Assembly (NCBI RefSeq): GCF_050337105.1
Contig: NZ_JAKJSQ010000002.1
Coordinates: forward strand, 123,530 to 187,529
From: Aliivibrio_A kagoshimensis
Lineage (GTDB): Bacteria > Pseudomonadota > Gammaproteobacteria > Enterobacterales > Vibrionaceae
DNA length: 64,000 nucleotides
Direction of reading: 5' to 3'
Shown here: one piece after another, positions 17,859-25,680 of the stretch
Layout of the letters: each line of letters starts with the position of its first letter
Position numbering within the stretch: the stretch's first letter is position 1
Notes under the pieces: model-generated
Seen by the model: only the letters and a program-made list of their open reading frames with translations
What the model was told of the DNA's origin: nothing
Database searches by the model: none
Program-made: the position numbers and the translations under genes

Positions 17859-18347
17859 ATGCCAAACCTTGGGCGTTGGTTAAACCGAGATCCACTGCAA
17901 GAAGCGGGAGGGATAAATCTCTACGCTTATGTGAATGGCGACCCAATGGGCTATGTGGATCCGGATGGAAGGTACTCAGTTACTGTGGGTTTTAAGAGTG
18001 GTTGGGGAGGGAAAATAAAATTAGGATGGAGCGATATTACTAGCAGGCCTTTTATCGATATTGAACTTGGAGCTGGATTGTACGCGGGTTTAGGCGTTGA
18101 CCCTTTAGACAATGGTAAAGGAAAGGGTGGTTGTAAGCCAAATATGTCATTAGGTTATAATTACAATTTGGACGGTACATTTGGTCCATATGGTAAAGAA
18201 ATTAATGCTGGGGCTGAAATTGATATGGATGGAAATATTACTGTTAATGATCCAGACATATCTGATGATTTGAAGCTAAACGCTCTAAATGTAAATAAAG
18301 GTATTAGTGCTGGAGGAGGCATTGGTATAGTCATAAGCTATTATTAG
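17859..18347 (+). CDS. Orphan Rhs C-terminal tip (truncated core plus variable domain)
   Basis: A 162-residue reading frame whose first about 40 residues are the conserved end of an Rhs core: LGRWLNRDPLQEAGG, then NLYAYVNGDPMGYVDPDG. The rest is a Gly-rich variable domain of no recognised family, as expected for an Rhs toxin tip. In-frame core sequence extends upstream of the ATG (codons for VGYRFY from 17841) until a stop at 17838, so this is the tail of a longer rhs gene whose other 1000 or more codons are missing. No clear ribosome site precedes the ATG. It may be silent, or serve as a donor of toxin tips by recombination. It could also be called a pseudogene. Confidence 0.75.
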   Translation: MPNLGRWLNRDPLQEAGGINLYAYVNGDPMGYVDPDGRYSVTVGFKSGWGGKIKLGWSDITSRPFIDIELGAGLYAGLGVDPLDNGKGKGGCKPNMSLGYNYNLDGTFGPYGKEINAGAEIDMDGNITVNDPDISDDLKLNALNVNKGISAGGGIGIVISYY

Positions 18348-18359
18348 AGGGTCTATATT

Positions 18360-18614
18360 ATGTTAATGGCTGTTTTCTACTATTTAATTATTACTGGAGC
18401 TCTTTTGGGGATTACTATGGTGATTGGACCATTACTTTTACTACCTCACATCATAGACAAGAAAGATTCAGATATTAATTTTTCAATCTATTTTTTCAAT
18501 AATATAAAATATACTGATTATGGTTATAGGATTTATAGGAATTTGAGGGTGTCAGCTCTTGTACTATTTATATTACAAGTTTTTGGTATAGTCTTTTTTT
18601 TCTTTATTAGATAG
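18360..18614 (+). CDS. Small two-helix membrane protein, candidate Rhs-tip immunity protein
   Basis: An 84-residue hydrophobic protein of no recognised family. It has one N-terminal helix (YYLIITGALLGITMVIGPLL), a polar middle of about 30 residues and a C-terminal helix (ALVLFILQVFGIVFFFFI). Its ribosome site (AGAGGG) overlaps the stop of the Rhs tip, and only 12 bases separate the two genes. Immunity genes normally stand directly after Rhs toxin tips, so an immunity role is inferred from position. A membrane-located immunity protein would suggest that the cognate toxin acts at the inner membrane. Confidence 0.6.
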   Translation: MLMAVFYYLIITGALLGITMVIGPLLLLPHIIDKKDSDINFSIYFFNNIKYTDYGYRIYRNLRVSALVLFILQVFGIVFFFFIR

Positions 18615-18717
18615 CTGTTTTATAATATTGACAGCATCATATAGCTGAATTTTATGGGTTTAAGTGTTTCTTTATGTTGCCTTAACCAAGAAAGTAACCT
18701 GATTTATAGTCTCTTTA

Positions 18718-18751
18718 TAAAAAAGCGCTTGTTGTTGTCAACAAGCGCTTT
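18718..18751 (-). terminator. Strong terminator of the DUF885 gene
   Basis: 13-bp perfect stem AAAGCGCTTGTTG/CAACAAGCGCTTT (18722-18734 with 18739-18751) and a 4-base loop. On the minus strand it is followed by TTTTTTAT. Confidence 0.92.
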
Positions 18752-18770
18752 GGTCGTATTTATTGGCGTG

Positions 18771-20789
18771 TTACTTCTTTGCTTTGATCCAATTGGTGAT
18801 GCTGGTTTCGATCACTTCCATTGGTTGGTCTGCATATTTTAGTAGCTGGTCGTGGAACTCAGCCCAATCAAACTTATCGCCTAGCTCGCTTTGTGCTTTT
18901 AACAGCATATCGCGGATGACTAAGAAGCCAGATTTGTACGAAACCGCTTGCCCTACGTGAGCTGCATAACGGTAGCTTTCAGAGGCGATGTCACCTTGCC
19001 CTAGTGCAGAGTTGGCTTTCATGTAATCGCGCGCTTCTTGAATGCTCCAACCTTTTGCGTGAATGCCCGTATCTACCGCTAAACGCATGTTACGCAGCTG
19101 TGCTTCATTCAAGCTTCCGAAGTATTGAAGTGCGTTACACTCCTCTGCATCTTTGTAGATGCCACCTTGGAAGTTGCTGTAGTCGTTGCTGTCGGTACAC
19201 ATGCCTGTGCCGTTCACGAAGGTTGGTTTACCTTCACTATCTAGCTCACCGTAGATCTTCATCTCAGCGCCTAACCATTCGGTATACAGTGCCCAGCCTT
19301 CGCCGTACGCGGTGTACCATACATCTTTCATGTAGTCTGGTTTGTCTGCTGGCGGATACTCTGTCGCATACGCATTTTGGAAGTGGTGACCTGGCGCTGC
19401 TTCATGCAATAACAGGGTAGATACATTCCATTTTTGCAGGCTGTAATCTGGGTTGGTATTTAGAGTAAACTCGTTACTGTCGTAAGAGGCGACCCCGTCA
19501 TACAACTCACGTCCAGCCGGAGAAGGAATAATGGTGTAGTCAGTTTCAATCGCATTAAAGTAGCTTTTAACCACTTCATTGGCGTTGTTTTTGAACAGGT
19601 AGTAGTCCGTCAGTGAAGATTCACATGAGGATGGGTTTGAAGCAACTTTACACTCCTCGGCATATTGAGTTCCGGTTACATTGCTGCCATCACGACCGAA
19701 GAAGAACTTCTCACTGTTTAGATAAGCAAAAAACTCGTTGAGGTTAATGTTGTTGTTCGCATCAGCGATTACAAAGGTGCGCGGCGCGGTTTTCTCTGTT
19801 TTCGGGTCTCTAAAGTCAGCGGTAATGGATTTACCATGTTTGCTCACAATCACTTTAGCAACACGGATCATCTCAGCTTTGGCATCAGCAACCAGCTCTT
19901 CACCCATTGCGCTCAACTCTGCAGCCGATTTGCCAGTGGTGCTGTTTCTGTCTAGGTGCCACTGATACCAAGCTTGGCCGTTTGGCAGTGCGCCCCAACC
20001 GATGTTTTTATCGGTAACGCTGCCTTCCTTGCCAGTACCACGAGCAGATGCCATGTAGTCGGTCGCGATGTAATCAATGAAATCGTGAGTCGCGGTTTCC
20101 GCTTGTGCGACCGCTTCGGTGTATTCAGTCACGAAGGCTTTGTCGAACGTGCCTGTTGCAACGATATCGTTCAAGCCCTGTTTTAACATGGCGTAGTCAT
20201 CACTGGCAATCGTACCTTTACTGCTGTCATTAAAGCGTTTGATCAGAACTTTTGGTAGTTGAATCTGCTCAGTGGCACCTAATGAGTATTGAGAGTGGAA
20301 GTTTTTCACCCACGACGTGTACTCACGAAGCATAGTAAGCTGAGTTGTGTATCCCTCTGCATCTTCTGCTGTCGCGCCAGCTTCTTCTGCATTCCACTCC
20401 ATGTAGTTATAGAAGTGAGTAACAGGCACATCTGGATTACCAAAACGAGAGTTGGCTAATGAAGCACCACGAATGGCGATGTCACGATCAAAAAGGAAAG
20501 TATCAAAATAGACTTTGTCTTCATCAGTAAGCTCTGAGCGATCAAGCTGAGATAACTTCTCTAAATAGAGTCGATCAAGAGTCTGACGAGAGGCGGCCAT
20601 TTGGTCTGAAATCTGACCAAAAGAGGTACTGTCTAAATCGTTTACTGCTGTTTGGTAGTCAGTAAAGATGGTTCGCATCTGCTCTGCTTGATTGGCAGTA
20701 GAGTGGTCTGCTGTTGTTGCACAACCTGATAGAGAAGCGATAGCAATCACTGCCGCGGAAAGAGCAGTTAAGCGAAACTGTTTTTTCAT
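18771..20789 (-). CDS. DUF885 family lipoprotein, putative zinc metallopeptidase
   Basis: A 672-residue envelope protein. The start at 20789 gives a lipoprotein signal peptide (MKKQFRLTALSAAVIAIA) with lipobox LSGC, Cys22 or so being lipidated; AGGA precedes it. The C-terminal half holds the DUF885 hallmark LLHEAAPGHHFQ, with a downstream Glu in AYGEGWALYTEWLG, an arrangement resembling HExxH-type zinc peptidases. Members of this family are often annotated as peptidases, but few have known substrates. Residues after the lipobox do not include Asp at position +2, so outer-membrane sorting is expected. It is monocistronic and followed by its own terminator. Confidence 0.88.
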   Translation of the reverse strand: MKKQFRLTALSAAVIAIASLSGCATTADHSTANQAEQMRTIFTDYQTAVNDLDSTSFGQISDQMAASRQTLDRLYLEKLSQLDRSELTDEDKVYFDTFLFDRDIAIRGASLANSRFGNPDVPVTHFYNYMEWNAEEAGATAEDAEGYTTQLTMLREYTSWVKNFHSQYSLGATEQIQLPKVLIKRFNDSSKGTIASDDYAMLKQGLNDIVATGTFDKAFVTEYTEAVAQAETATHDFIDYIATDYMASARGTGKEGSVTDKNIGWGALPNGQAWYQWHLDRNSTTGKSAAELSAMGEELVADAKAEMIRVAKVIVSKHGKSITADFRDPKTEKTAPRTFVIADANNNINLNEFFAYLNSEKFFFGRDGSNVTGTQYAEECKVASNPSSCESSLTDYYLFKNNANEVVKSYFNAIETDYTIIPSPAGRELYDGVASYDSNEFTLNTNPDYSLQKWNVSTLLLHEAAPGHHFQNAYATEYPPADKPDYMKDVWYTAYGEGWALYTEWLGAEMKIYGELDSEGKPTFVNGTGMCTDSNDYSNFQGGIYKDAEECNALQYFGSLNEAQLRNMRLAVDTGIHAKGWSIQEARDYMKANSALGQGDIASESYRYAAHVGQAVSYKSGFLVIRDMLLKAQSELGDKFDWAEFHDQLLKYADQPMEVIETSITNWIKAKK

Positions 20790-21037
20790 ATTAGGGTCCT
20801 TTTGATAAATCAATTCTGTGAAGTGACAATTTACAAAAGGGAGGTTAGTGCATGTCTACAATACGTTTTGCGAGGAAAATCACACATGAAAGTGACGAAT
20901 AAATAATCGTAATTGATGAGCTATATCCTTGAATGAATATCCGGCAATGAGCTGAGAAATAATGGGCGGTCGAGAGAAAAATAGAAGAAACGAATGCATA
21001 AAATAGCAGTTGATAATGCTATCAAAAATAATAAAAA

Positions 21038-21056
21038 GATGATGAGAATCATATTT
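21038..21056. promoter_or_regulatory. Candidate Fur box (distal)
   Basis: The 19 bases GATGATGAGAATCATATTT match the Fur consensus (GATAATGATAATCATTATC) at 14 positions. It is 550 bases before fecB. Confidence 0.45.
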
Positions 21057-21529
21057 TAAGCAAGATTGTATATTATATACGGATATCTATGCTGAATAGT
21101 GAATNGCCCATGCATTCAAGGTGATTATTTTTTATACTTTCGTCTTAATGATGAAATTTTATAATATCGCCAAAGTAAGTGCCTTTAGTTAAATGGTTGA
21201 TTTTAAGTGTAAAATTAAAGGTATTTTGCATTTTCAATAACGATATAAATAATGAGTAGCTATTCAGTCAGGTGTTACTATGAACATCTTTACCAGATCA
21301 TATAATCTCGATATTACATTTGTGCTATTCAAGCCTTATAGATTTTTGCAGAGTATCAACCGATTAAGGAAAACTGATGATGACAGCCTCATTTATCAAG
21401 GTGAACCGCCGTAACGTAAATCAGCTCAGTAAACTGTAAGTCAATAAAGCACAACGACACCTCATATCCGATAACTCCGCTTGGCTTGCCGAAGTACTCG
21501 CTCATGATGAGAGTCACTCCCGATAATTA

Positions 21530-21548
21530 ATAAATGATAACCATTTGC
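21530..21548. promoter_or_regulatory. Candidate Fur box at the fecB promoter
   Basis: The core AATGATAACCATTTGC matches Fur consensus at about 13 of 19 positions and lies 62 bases before the fecB start, where iron-dependent repression would be expected. Confidence 0.5.
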
Positions 21549-21609
21549 ATTAATTGCTCTCGTGTGGATAATGCGCTTGAGAATTATTATTGTTTTCAGG
21601 GAGATTACC

Positions 21610-22491
21610 GTGTTAAAAAAATGGATAGTAGCAATATCAGCACTGTTGTTAGTCACAACAGCACAGGCTGAAATCAGAGTAAAAGATGAAATAGGTACCT
21701 TAGTGTTACAAGAGGCGCCAAAACGTGTAGTGGCACTGGAATTCTCGTTTGTTGATGCGCTCGCTAATATCAAAGTCTCCCCAGTAGGTGTCGCCGATGA
21801 TAACGACAACACGCGCGTTATTGAGCCGATACGACAGCGTATTGATAGCTGGACATCTGTGGGTTCTCGTTCGCAACCTAGCCTTGAGGTGATTGCCTCG
21901 CTTAAACCAGATTTGATTATTGCCGATCGTGAGCGACATGAAGCGATTTACGAAGATCTGAAAAAAATTGCGCCCACCTTGATTTTAAAAAGTCGTGGTG
22001 AGTCTTACGAAGATAATTTGCAAGCCGTCATTAAGGTGGCAGCCGCGTTAGGCAAAGAGGCTGAAATGAACGCCATGGTCAGCGCGCATAATACGCGTAT
22101 GGATGATATTGCTGCCCGTATACAGAGTGATAAAACCGTGATGTTTGCGGTATCAAGCTCACGTGGTGTCACCATGCATGGACCTAAGGCCTATGCGGGT
22201 GGAGTGATGACTCGATTGGGCCTATCGTCACCGATCCCTGAAGAGAAAGACAAAGCTTACATACGTACAACGTTAGAGCGTCTGCTTCAGGTTAACCCAG
22301 ACTACTTTTTGGTTGGGGAGTACGGAGATGAAACCGCTGTAGATGAATTTAAAATGAATCCACTTTGGAACATGATGAGCTCGGTGAAAAATGATCACTA
22401 TACCGAAACGGATCCCCGTTTATGGTCACTTAATCGAGGCATGATCGCTGCTGAAATCATGGCGGCAGAAATTGAAGCACTGTTGAAATAA
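21610..22491 (+). CDS. fecB: Ferric citrate-type periplasmic binding protein
   Basis: Periplasmic receptor delivering ferric citrate or a similar ferric chelate to the FecCDE permease. A GTG at 21610 with GGGAG six to seven bases upstream gives a 293-residue product with a signal peptide (LKKWIVAISALLLVTTAQA). The mature protein follows E. coli FecB closely: LEFSFVDALANIKVSPVGVADDND, then SRSQPSLEVIASLKPDLIIAD and LKSRGESYEDNLQAV, each segment close to its E. coli counterpart. Its stop overlaps the fecC start by one base. Unlike the E. coli locus, no fecA receptor or fecIR regulators are found nearby, so the outer-membrane partner must be encoded elsewhere. Confidence 0.9.
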   Translation: MLKKWIVAISALLLVTTAQAEIRVKDEIGTLVLQEAPKRVVALEFSFVDALANIKVSPVGVADDNDNTRVIEPIRQRIDSWTSVGSRSQPSLEVIASLKPDLIIADRERHEAIYEDLKKIAPTLILKSRGESYEDNLQAVIKVAAALGKEAEMNAMVSAHNTRMDDIAARIQSDKTVMFAVSSSRGVTMHGPKAYAGGVMTRLGLSSPIPEEKDKAYIRTTLERLLQVNPDYFLVGEYGDETAVDEFKMNPLWNMMSSVKNDHYTETDPRLWSLNRGMIAAEIMAAEIEALLK

Positions 22492-23528
22492 TGAACACGA
22501 TGACTGTAACGCTAGCCTCTCGCTGGCGTTTTTCCTATTTAACCAAAATCGCCATGCTGGTCGTGCTTATTTTATTCGGCTGGTCAGGATCACTGATATT
22601 GGCGTCCAATTTTCCCCTTACTTTAACAGATGTCTGGCAACTCTTATTAGGGCAAGCGGGTAATGAGATACATCAACACATTATCTATTCAATAAGAATG
22701 CCTCGTGCCTTTGTCGCTATGTTAGCTGGAATGGGGCTGGCAGTCGCTGGTCTGTTAATGCAGTCGTTAACCCGTAATCCACTTGCTTCCCCCTCAATTT
22801 TCGGCGTAAGTGCCGGAGCCGCCTTTGCGTTTGCGTTTGCATCAACGGGTCTATTACCTTGGTTAAGCGGTGTACCGATTCTTATTGTTACCATGGCGGG
22901 GGCACTGCTGGCTGGCATCATGGTCTTTTTTCTGGCGGGATTGCATCAAAGCCGTGTGAATCCAGTTCGCGTTGTTCTTTCTGGTGTGGCACTTAACTTT
23001 CTTTTTATCTCATTAACCCGTGCAGCAGTGATATTTGCAGATGAACACGCATACGGAGTCATGTATTGGCTGACTGGTTCAGTCGCCAATGTTGGATGGA
23101 GTGATGTGACCTTGCTATTACCTACACTCATCATCGGTTTTTTGCTTTCAATGTATTTGAGCTTTCAACTTAACTTATTACGGTTAGGGGAATCGATGAT
23201 GCAAAGTGTTGGCGGCAAGTTATGGCAGGTTCGCACCTTATCAAGTTTGGCCATTGTGGTATTGATTGCGTCTTGTGTCAGTGTCGCAGGCCCCATAGGT
23301 TTTGTTGGATTAATGGTTCCACACGTTGCTCGTAGCTGGGTTGGGCACGATATTCGTTACCTAATGCCTATTACGCTATTGATAGGTGGAAATCTAGTAC
23401 TCTATGCTGATATTGGCAGCCGCTACATTAACCTCGGGCAGGAGAATCCCGTCGGAATTGTGACCTCTTTATTAGGGGCGCTGTTTTTCTTGTTATTAAC
23501 CAAGCAGCAAGTAAGGAGTCAGGTATGA
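22491..23528 (+). CDS. fecC: Ferric citrate-type ABC permease FecC
   Basis: Inner-membrane permease of 345 residues of the FecCD family, with about ten helices. Family hallmarks are RMPRAFVAMLAGMGLAVAG, the LMQSLTRNPLASPSIFGVSA block and the C-terminal GPIGFVGLMVPHVARSWVG that contacts the ATPase. It forms a heterodimer with FecD. The start overlaps the fecB stop by one base. An in-frame ATG nine bases inside (22500) is an alternative start. Confidence 0.9.
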   Translation: MNTMTVTLASRWRFSYLTKIAMLVVLILFGWSGSLILASNFPLTLTDVWQLLLGQAGNEIHQHIIYSIRMPRAFVAMLAGMGLAVAGLLMQSLTRNPLASPSIFGVSAGAAFAFAFASTGLLPWLSGVPILIVTMAGALLAGIMVFFLAGLHQSRVNPVRVVLSGVALNFLFISLTRAAVIFADEHAYGVMYWLTGSVANVGWSDVTLLLPTLIIGFLLSMYLSFQLNLLRLGESMMQSVGGKLWQVRTLSSLAIVVLIASCVSVAGPIGFVGLMVPHVARSWVGHDIRYLMPITLLIGGNLVLYADIGSRYINLGQENPVGIVTSLLGALFFLLLTKQQVRSQV

Positions 23529-24502
23529 CCCGTCATTATCAAGCGGGAATATCGCTGCTTATTGTTTGGTCGCTGTTTGCGGTTTGGCACATTAGTGCTG
23601 GGGCAGTGAACGTTCCTTGGGAGCAGGTCATTGAAACGCTATCTGGTGAAGTGACAGAAAATGAATTCATCATTTGGGGATATCGTTTTCCTCGTATGCT
23701 AGTGGCCAGTTTAGTCGGCGCTTCGTTAGGACTTTCCGGTCTATTGGTTCAAGGTGTGGTGAGAAATCCACTCGCTTCCCCTGATGTGCTCGGGGTTACC
23801 TCAGGTGCGAGCTTAGCCGTGGTGCTATCGAGCGTACTGCTGACTGATATTCCTATTGTGTGGTTACCGTTAATTGCCCTTTTTGGAGGAGCAATAACTA
23901 CCGCTGTTTTGCTGTGGCTGGCTTGGCACGTATTACACCAACCTGCCGCATTGGCTTTGATTGGAATTGCCTTAGCAGCGGTCTGCTCAGCGGGCATCGA
24001 CTTTTTGTTAATCAGTCATCCAATGGAGATTAATACCTCAATGATATGGCTGACAGGCTCAATATGGGGGCGAAATTGGAGTCACCTTCCTATGCTCAGG
24101 GCTTGGTTATTACTGCTATTACCTGTTGCCATCATATTGGCGTACCGACTTGATCTATTGGGTTTAGGTGATGAAACAGCACAAGGGTTAGGGCAACCGG
24201 TATTCAAGGTGAGAATAGTGGCTTTAGTGGTCAGTATAGCGCTTGCATGCGTTGCCGTTTCTATCTGTGGCAATATTGGGTTTGTGGGTTTAGTTGCACC
24301 ACATGTCGCCCGATTCTTAACGGGAGGGCGTCATCTGTCTTTGATCCCTGTCACGATGTTGGTGGGAGCGACTATTTTGTTGAGTGCTGATCTGTTTGCT
24401 AGGATTTTAATGCCGCCGATAGAGCTACCCGCAGGCATTTTGACGGCTTTTATTGGCGCGCCCTATTTTATTTTTTTACTTACTCGATATAAACGTTGGT
24501 GA
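23525..24502 (+). CDS. fecD: Ferric citrate-type ABC permease FecD
   Basis: Second FecCD-family inner-membrane permease, 325 residues. It shows RFPRMLVASLVGASLGLSG, LVQGVVRNPLASPDVLGVTS and GNIGFVGLVAPHVARFLTGG, in the same order as FecC. ATGA overlap with fecC (4 bases) and TGATG junction with fecE indicate tight coupling. It is the partner of FecC in the transport channel. Confidence 0.9.
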   Translation: MTRHYQAGISLLIVWSLFAVWHISAGAVNVPWEQVIETLSGEVTENEFIIWGYRFPRMLVASLVGASLGLSGLLVQGVVRNPLASPDVLGVTSGASLAVVLSSVLLTDIPIVWLPLIALFGGAITTAVLLWLAWHVLHQPAALALIGIALAAVCSAGIDFLLISHPMEINTSMIWLTGSIWGRNWSHLPMLRAWLLLLLPVAIILAYRLDLLGLGDETAQGLGQPVFKVRIVALVVSIALACVAVSICGNIGFVGLVAPHVARFLTGGRHLSLIPVTMLVGATILLSADLFARILMPPIELPAGILTAFIGAPYFIFLLTRYKRW

Positions 24503-25302
24503 TGCAAATGGAACATGCACTGTCTCTAAATGATCTTACCTTAGGTTATAACAACAAGGTTATTGTAGAGGGTTTTTCATGCAATATAAAAGCGGGGAAA
24601 CTTACCGCACTGATCGGCCCCAACGGTTGCGGTAAATCTACCTTATTAAAATCGGTGGTGAAATTGGTCAGCAGTAAAGGTGGAGACATTACGCTAGCGT
24701 CAGGGGAATCGACTTTTCAATTGAGCAGTAAAGCGTTAGCACAACATATTTCTTTGTTACCTCAAACGCCCATTACACCAGAAGGAGTTACCGTAAAAGA
24801 GTTAGTCGGATTTGGTAGGGCGCCCTATGTAAACATGATGGGGAGTCTAAATAAGGATGATCACTACTATGTGGATCAGGCGATGAAGAGCGCCAATGTT
24901 GACGCATTTTCAGATAGCCCAGTGAGTGCGTTATCTGGCGGGCAAAGGCAACGAGTATGGATCGCCATGATTCTGGCTCAAAATACCGATATTGTGTTGC
25001 TCGACGAACCGACGACCTACCTAGATCTTTCGCATCAATATGAATTGTTAGATATTTTGGTTGAATTAGTAGAACGTGGGAAAACAGTGGTTGTGGTACT
25101 GCATGATCTTAATCAGGCGTGCCGCTATGCGGATGAACTTATCGTAATGAAATCTGGGAAACTCTATATTCAAGGGGAGAGTAAACAGGTGATGACTGAA
25201 AGCATGCTACAAGAAGTATTCAGTTTGGATGCAACTATTATCAATAGCCCTGAATGCGGCTCGGCAATGTTAATTCCAAGGAAAAGAAGCAACAGAAAGT
25301 AG
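24502..25302 (+). CDS. fecE: Ferric citrate-type ABC transporter ATP-binding protein
   Basis: ABC ATPase of 266 residues powering FecCD. Walker A is GPNGCGKST, the signature is LSGGQRQRVWIAM, Walker B is DIVLLDEPTTYLD, and the switch His is in VVLHDLNQA, all typical of iron-siderophore importers. The ATG at 24502 shares one base with the fecD stop; earlier in-frame TTG and GTG codons lie inside fecD. The operon ends with the terminator at 25335-25361. Confidence 0.9.
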   Translation: MQMEHALSLNDLTLGYNNKVIVEGFSCNIKAGKLTALIGPNGCGKSTLLKSVVKLVSSKGGDITLASGESTFQLSSKALAQHISLLPQTPITPEGVTVKELVGFGRAPYVNMMGSLNKDDHYYVDQAMKSANVDAFSDSPVSALSGGQRQRVWIAMILAQNTDIVLLDEPTTYLDLSHQYELLDILVELVERGKTVVVVLHDLNQACRYADELIVMKSGKLYIQGESKQVMTESMLQEVFSLDATIINSPECGSAMLIPRKRSNRK

Positions 25303-25334
25303 CTGAAAATAACCAAAGTGATCAGTTGTAAGCG

Positions 25335-25361
25335 AGCCTCCATTTTATGGGGGCTTTTTTG
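25335..25361 (+). terminator. Terminator of the fec operon
   Basis: 7-bp stem AGCCTCC/GGGGGCT (one T-G pair), loop of 7, followed by TTTTTTGTTTT. Confidence 0.88.
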
Positions 25362-25680
25362 TTTTAGATGTTATAAAAAAAATACACGGAGTTAAAAATA
25401 TACGACTGAATACTTAGCATCTAAGTAGTGAATAAAACTTGTTTCAAATCAAGTCACATGCGGCTTTATTAAATTTGTTTATAAAATTAATGCAAGTGTT
25501 TAAAGGGCTTTCATAAAATTTCAGCGGTGAGATCTAAGATTGTATACTTTATGCTTGTTTATTTATGCGCATTATGAATAACTAGTAAAGAATCAATAAG
25601 CAGTGAATAACTCGGTTGCCGTTCGGCGGTCTTCCAGAAGGAAATGATAGAGCAACCGATAAATCTAATAAGGACTTTTA
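25362..25680 (+). promoter_or_regulatory. Leader region of the peptide transporter operon
   Basis: About 320 AT-rich bases between operons. Near the gene an 8-bp inverted repeat TCGGTTGC/GCAACCGA (25612-25619 with 25652-25659) encloses a smaller TTCC/GGAA hairpin, ending 21 bases before the ATG. This suggests a structured mRNA leader. AAGGA lies 7 to 8 bases before the start. No gene is seen. Confidence 0.4.

Larger units (their letters stand above)
20790..21609. other. Long AT-rich intergenic region before fecB
   Basis: 820 bases without a convincing gene. It holds an ambiguous base at 21105, two candidate Fur boxes and short reading frames. One frame from 21377 (AAGGA well placed, 20 codons ending QLSKL) continues in the same frame through a single TAA at 21437-21439 for 28 more codons to 21526. 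It could be a decayed small gene. Another frame of 44 codons begins at 21280 with a weak ribosome site. In E. coli the receptor gene fecA stands in this position; no receptor is present here. Confidence 0.5.

Noticed and set aside
18654..18842. A 62-codon frame after the Rhs module
   Set aside because: It runs across the strong terminator and the 3' end of the DUF885 gene; no ribosome site.
21280..21414. A 44-codon frame in the fecB upstream region
   Set aside because: Weak ribosome site, no family resemblance, overlaps another short frame; mentioned only in the region entry.
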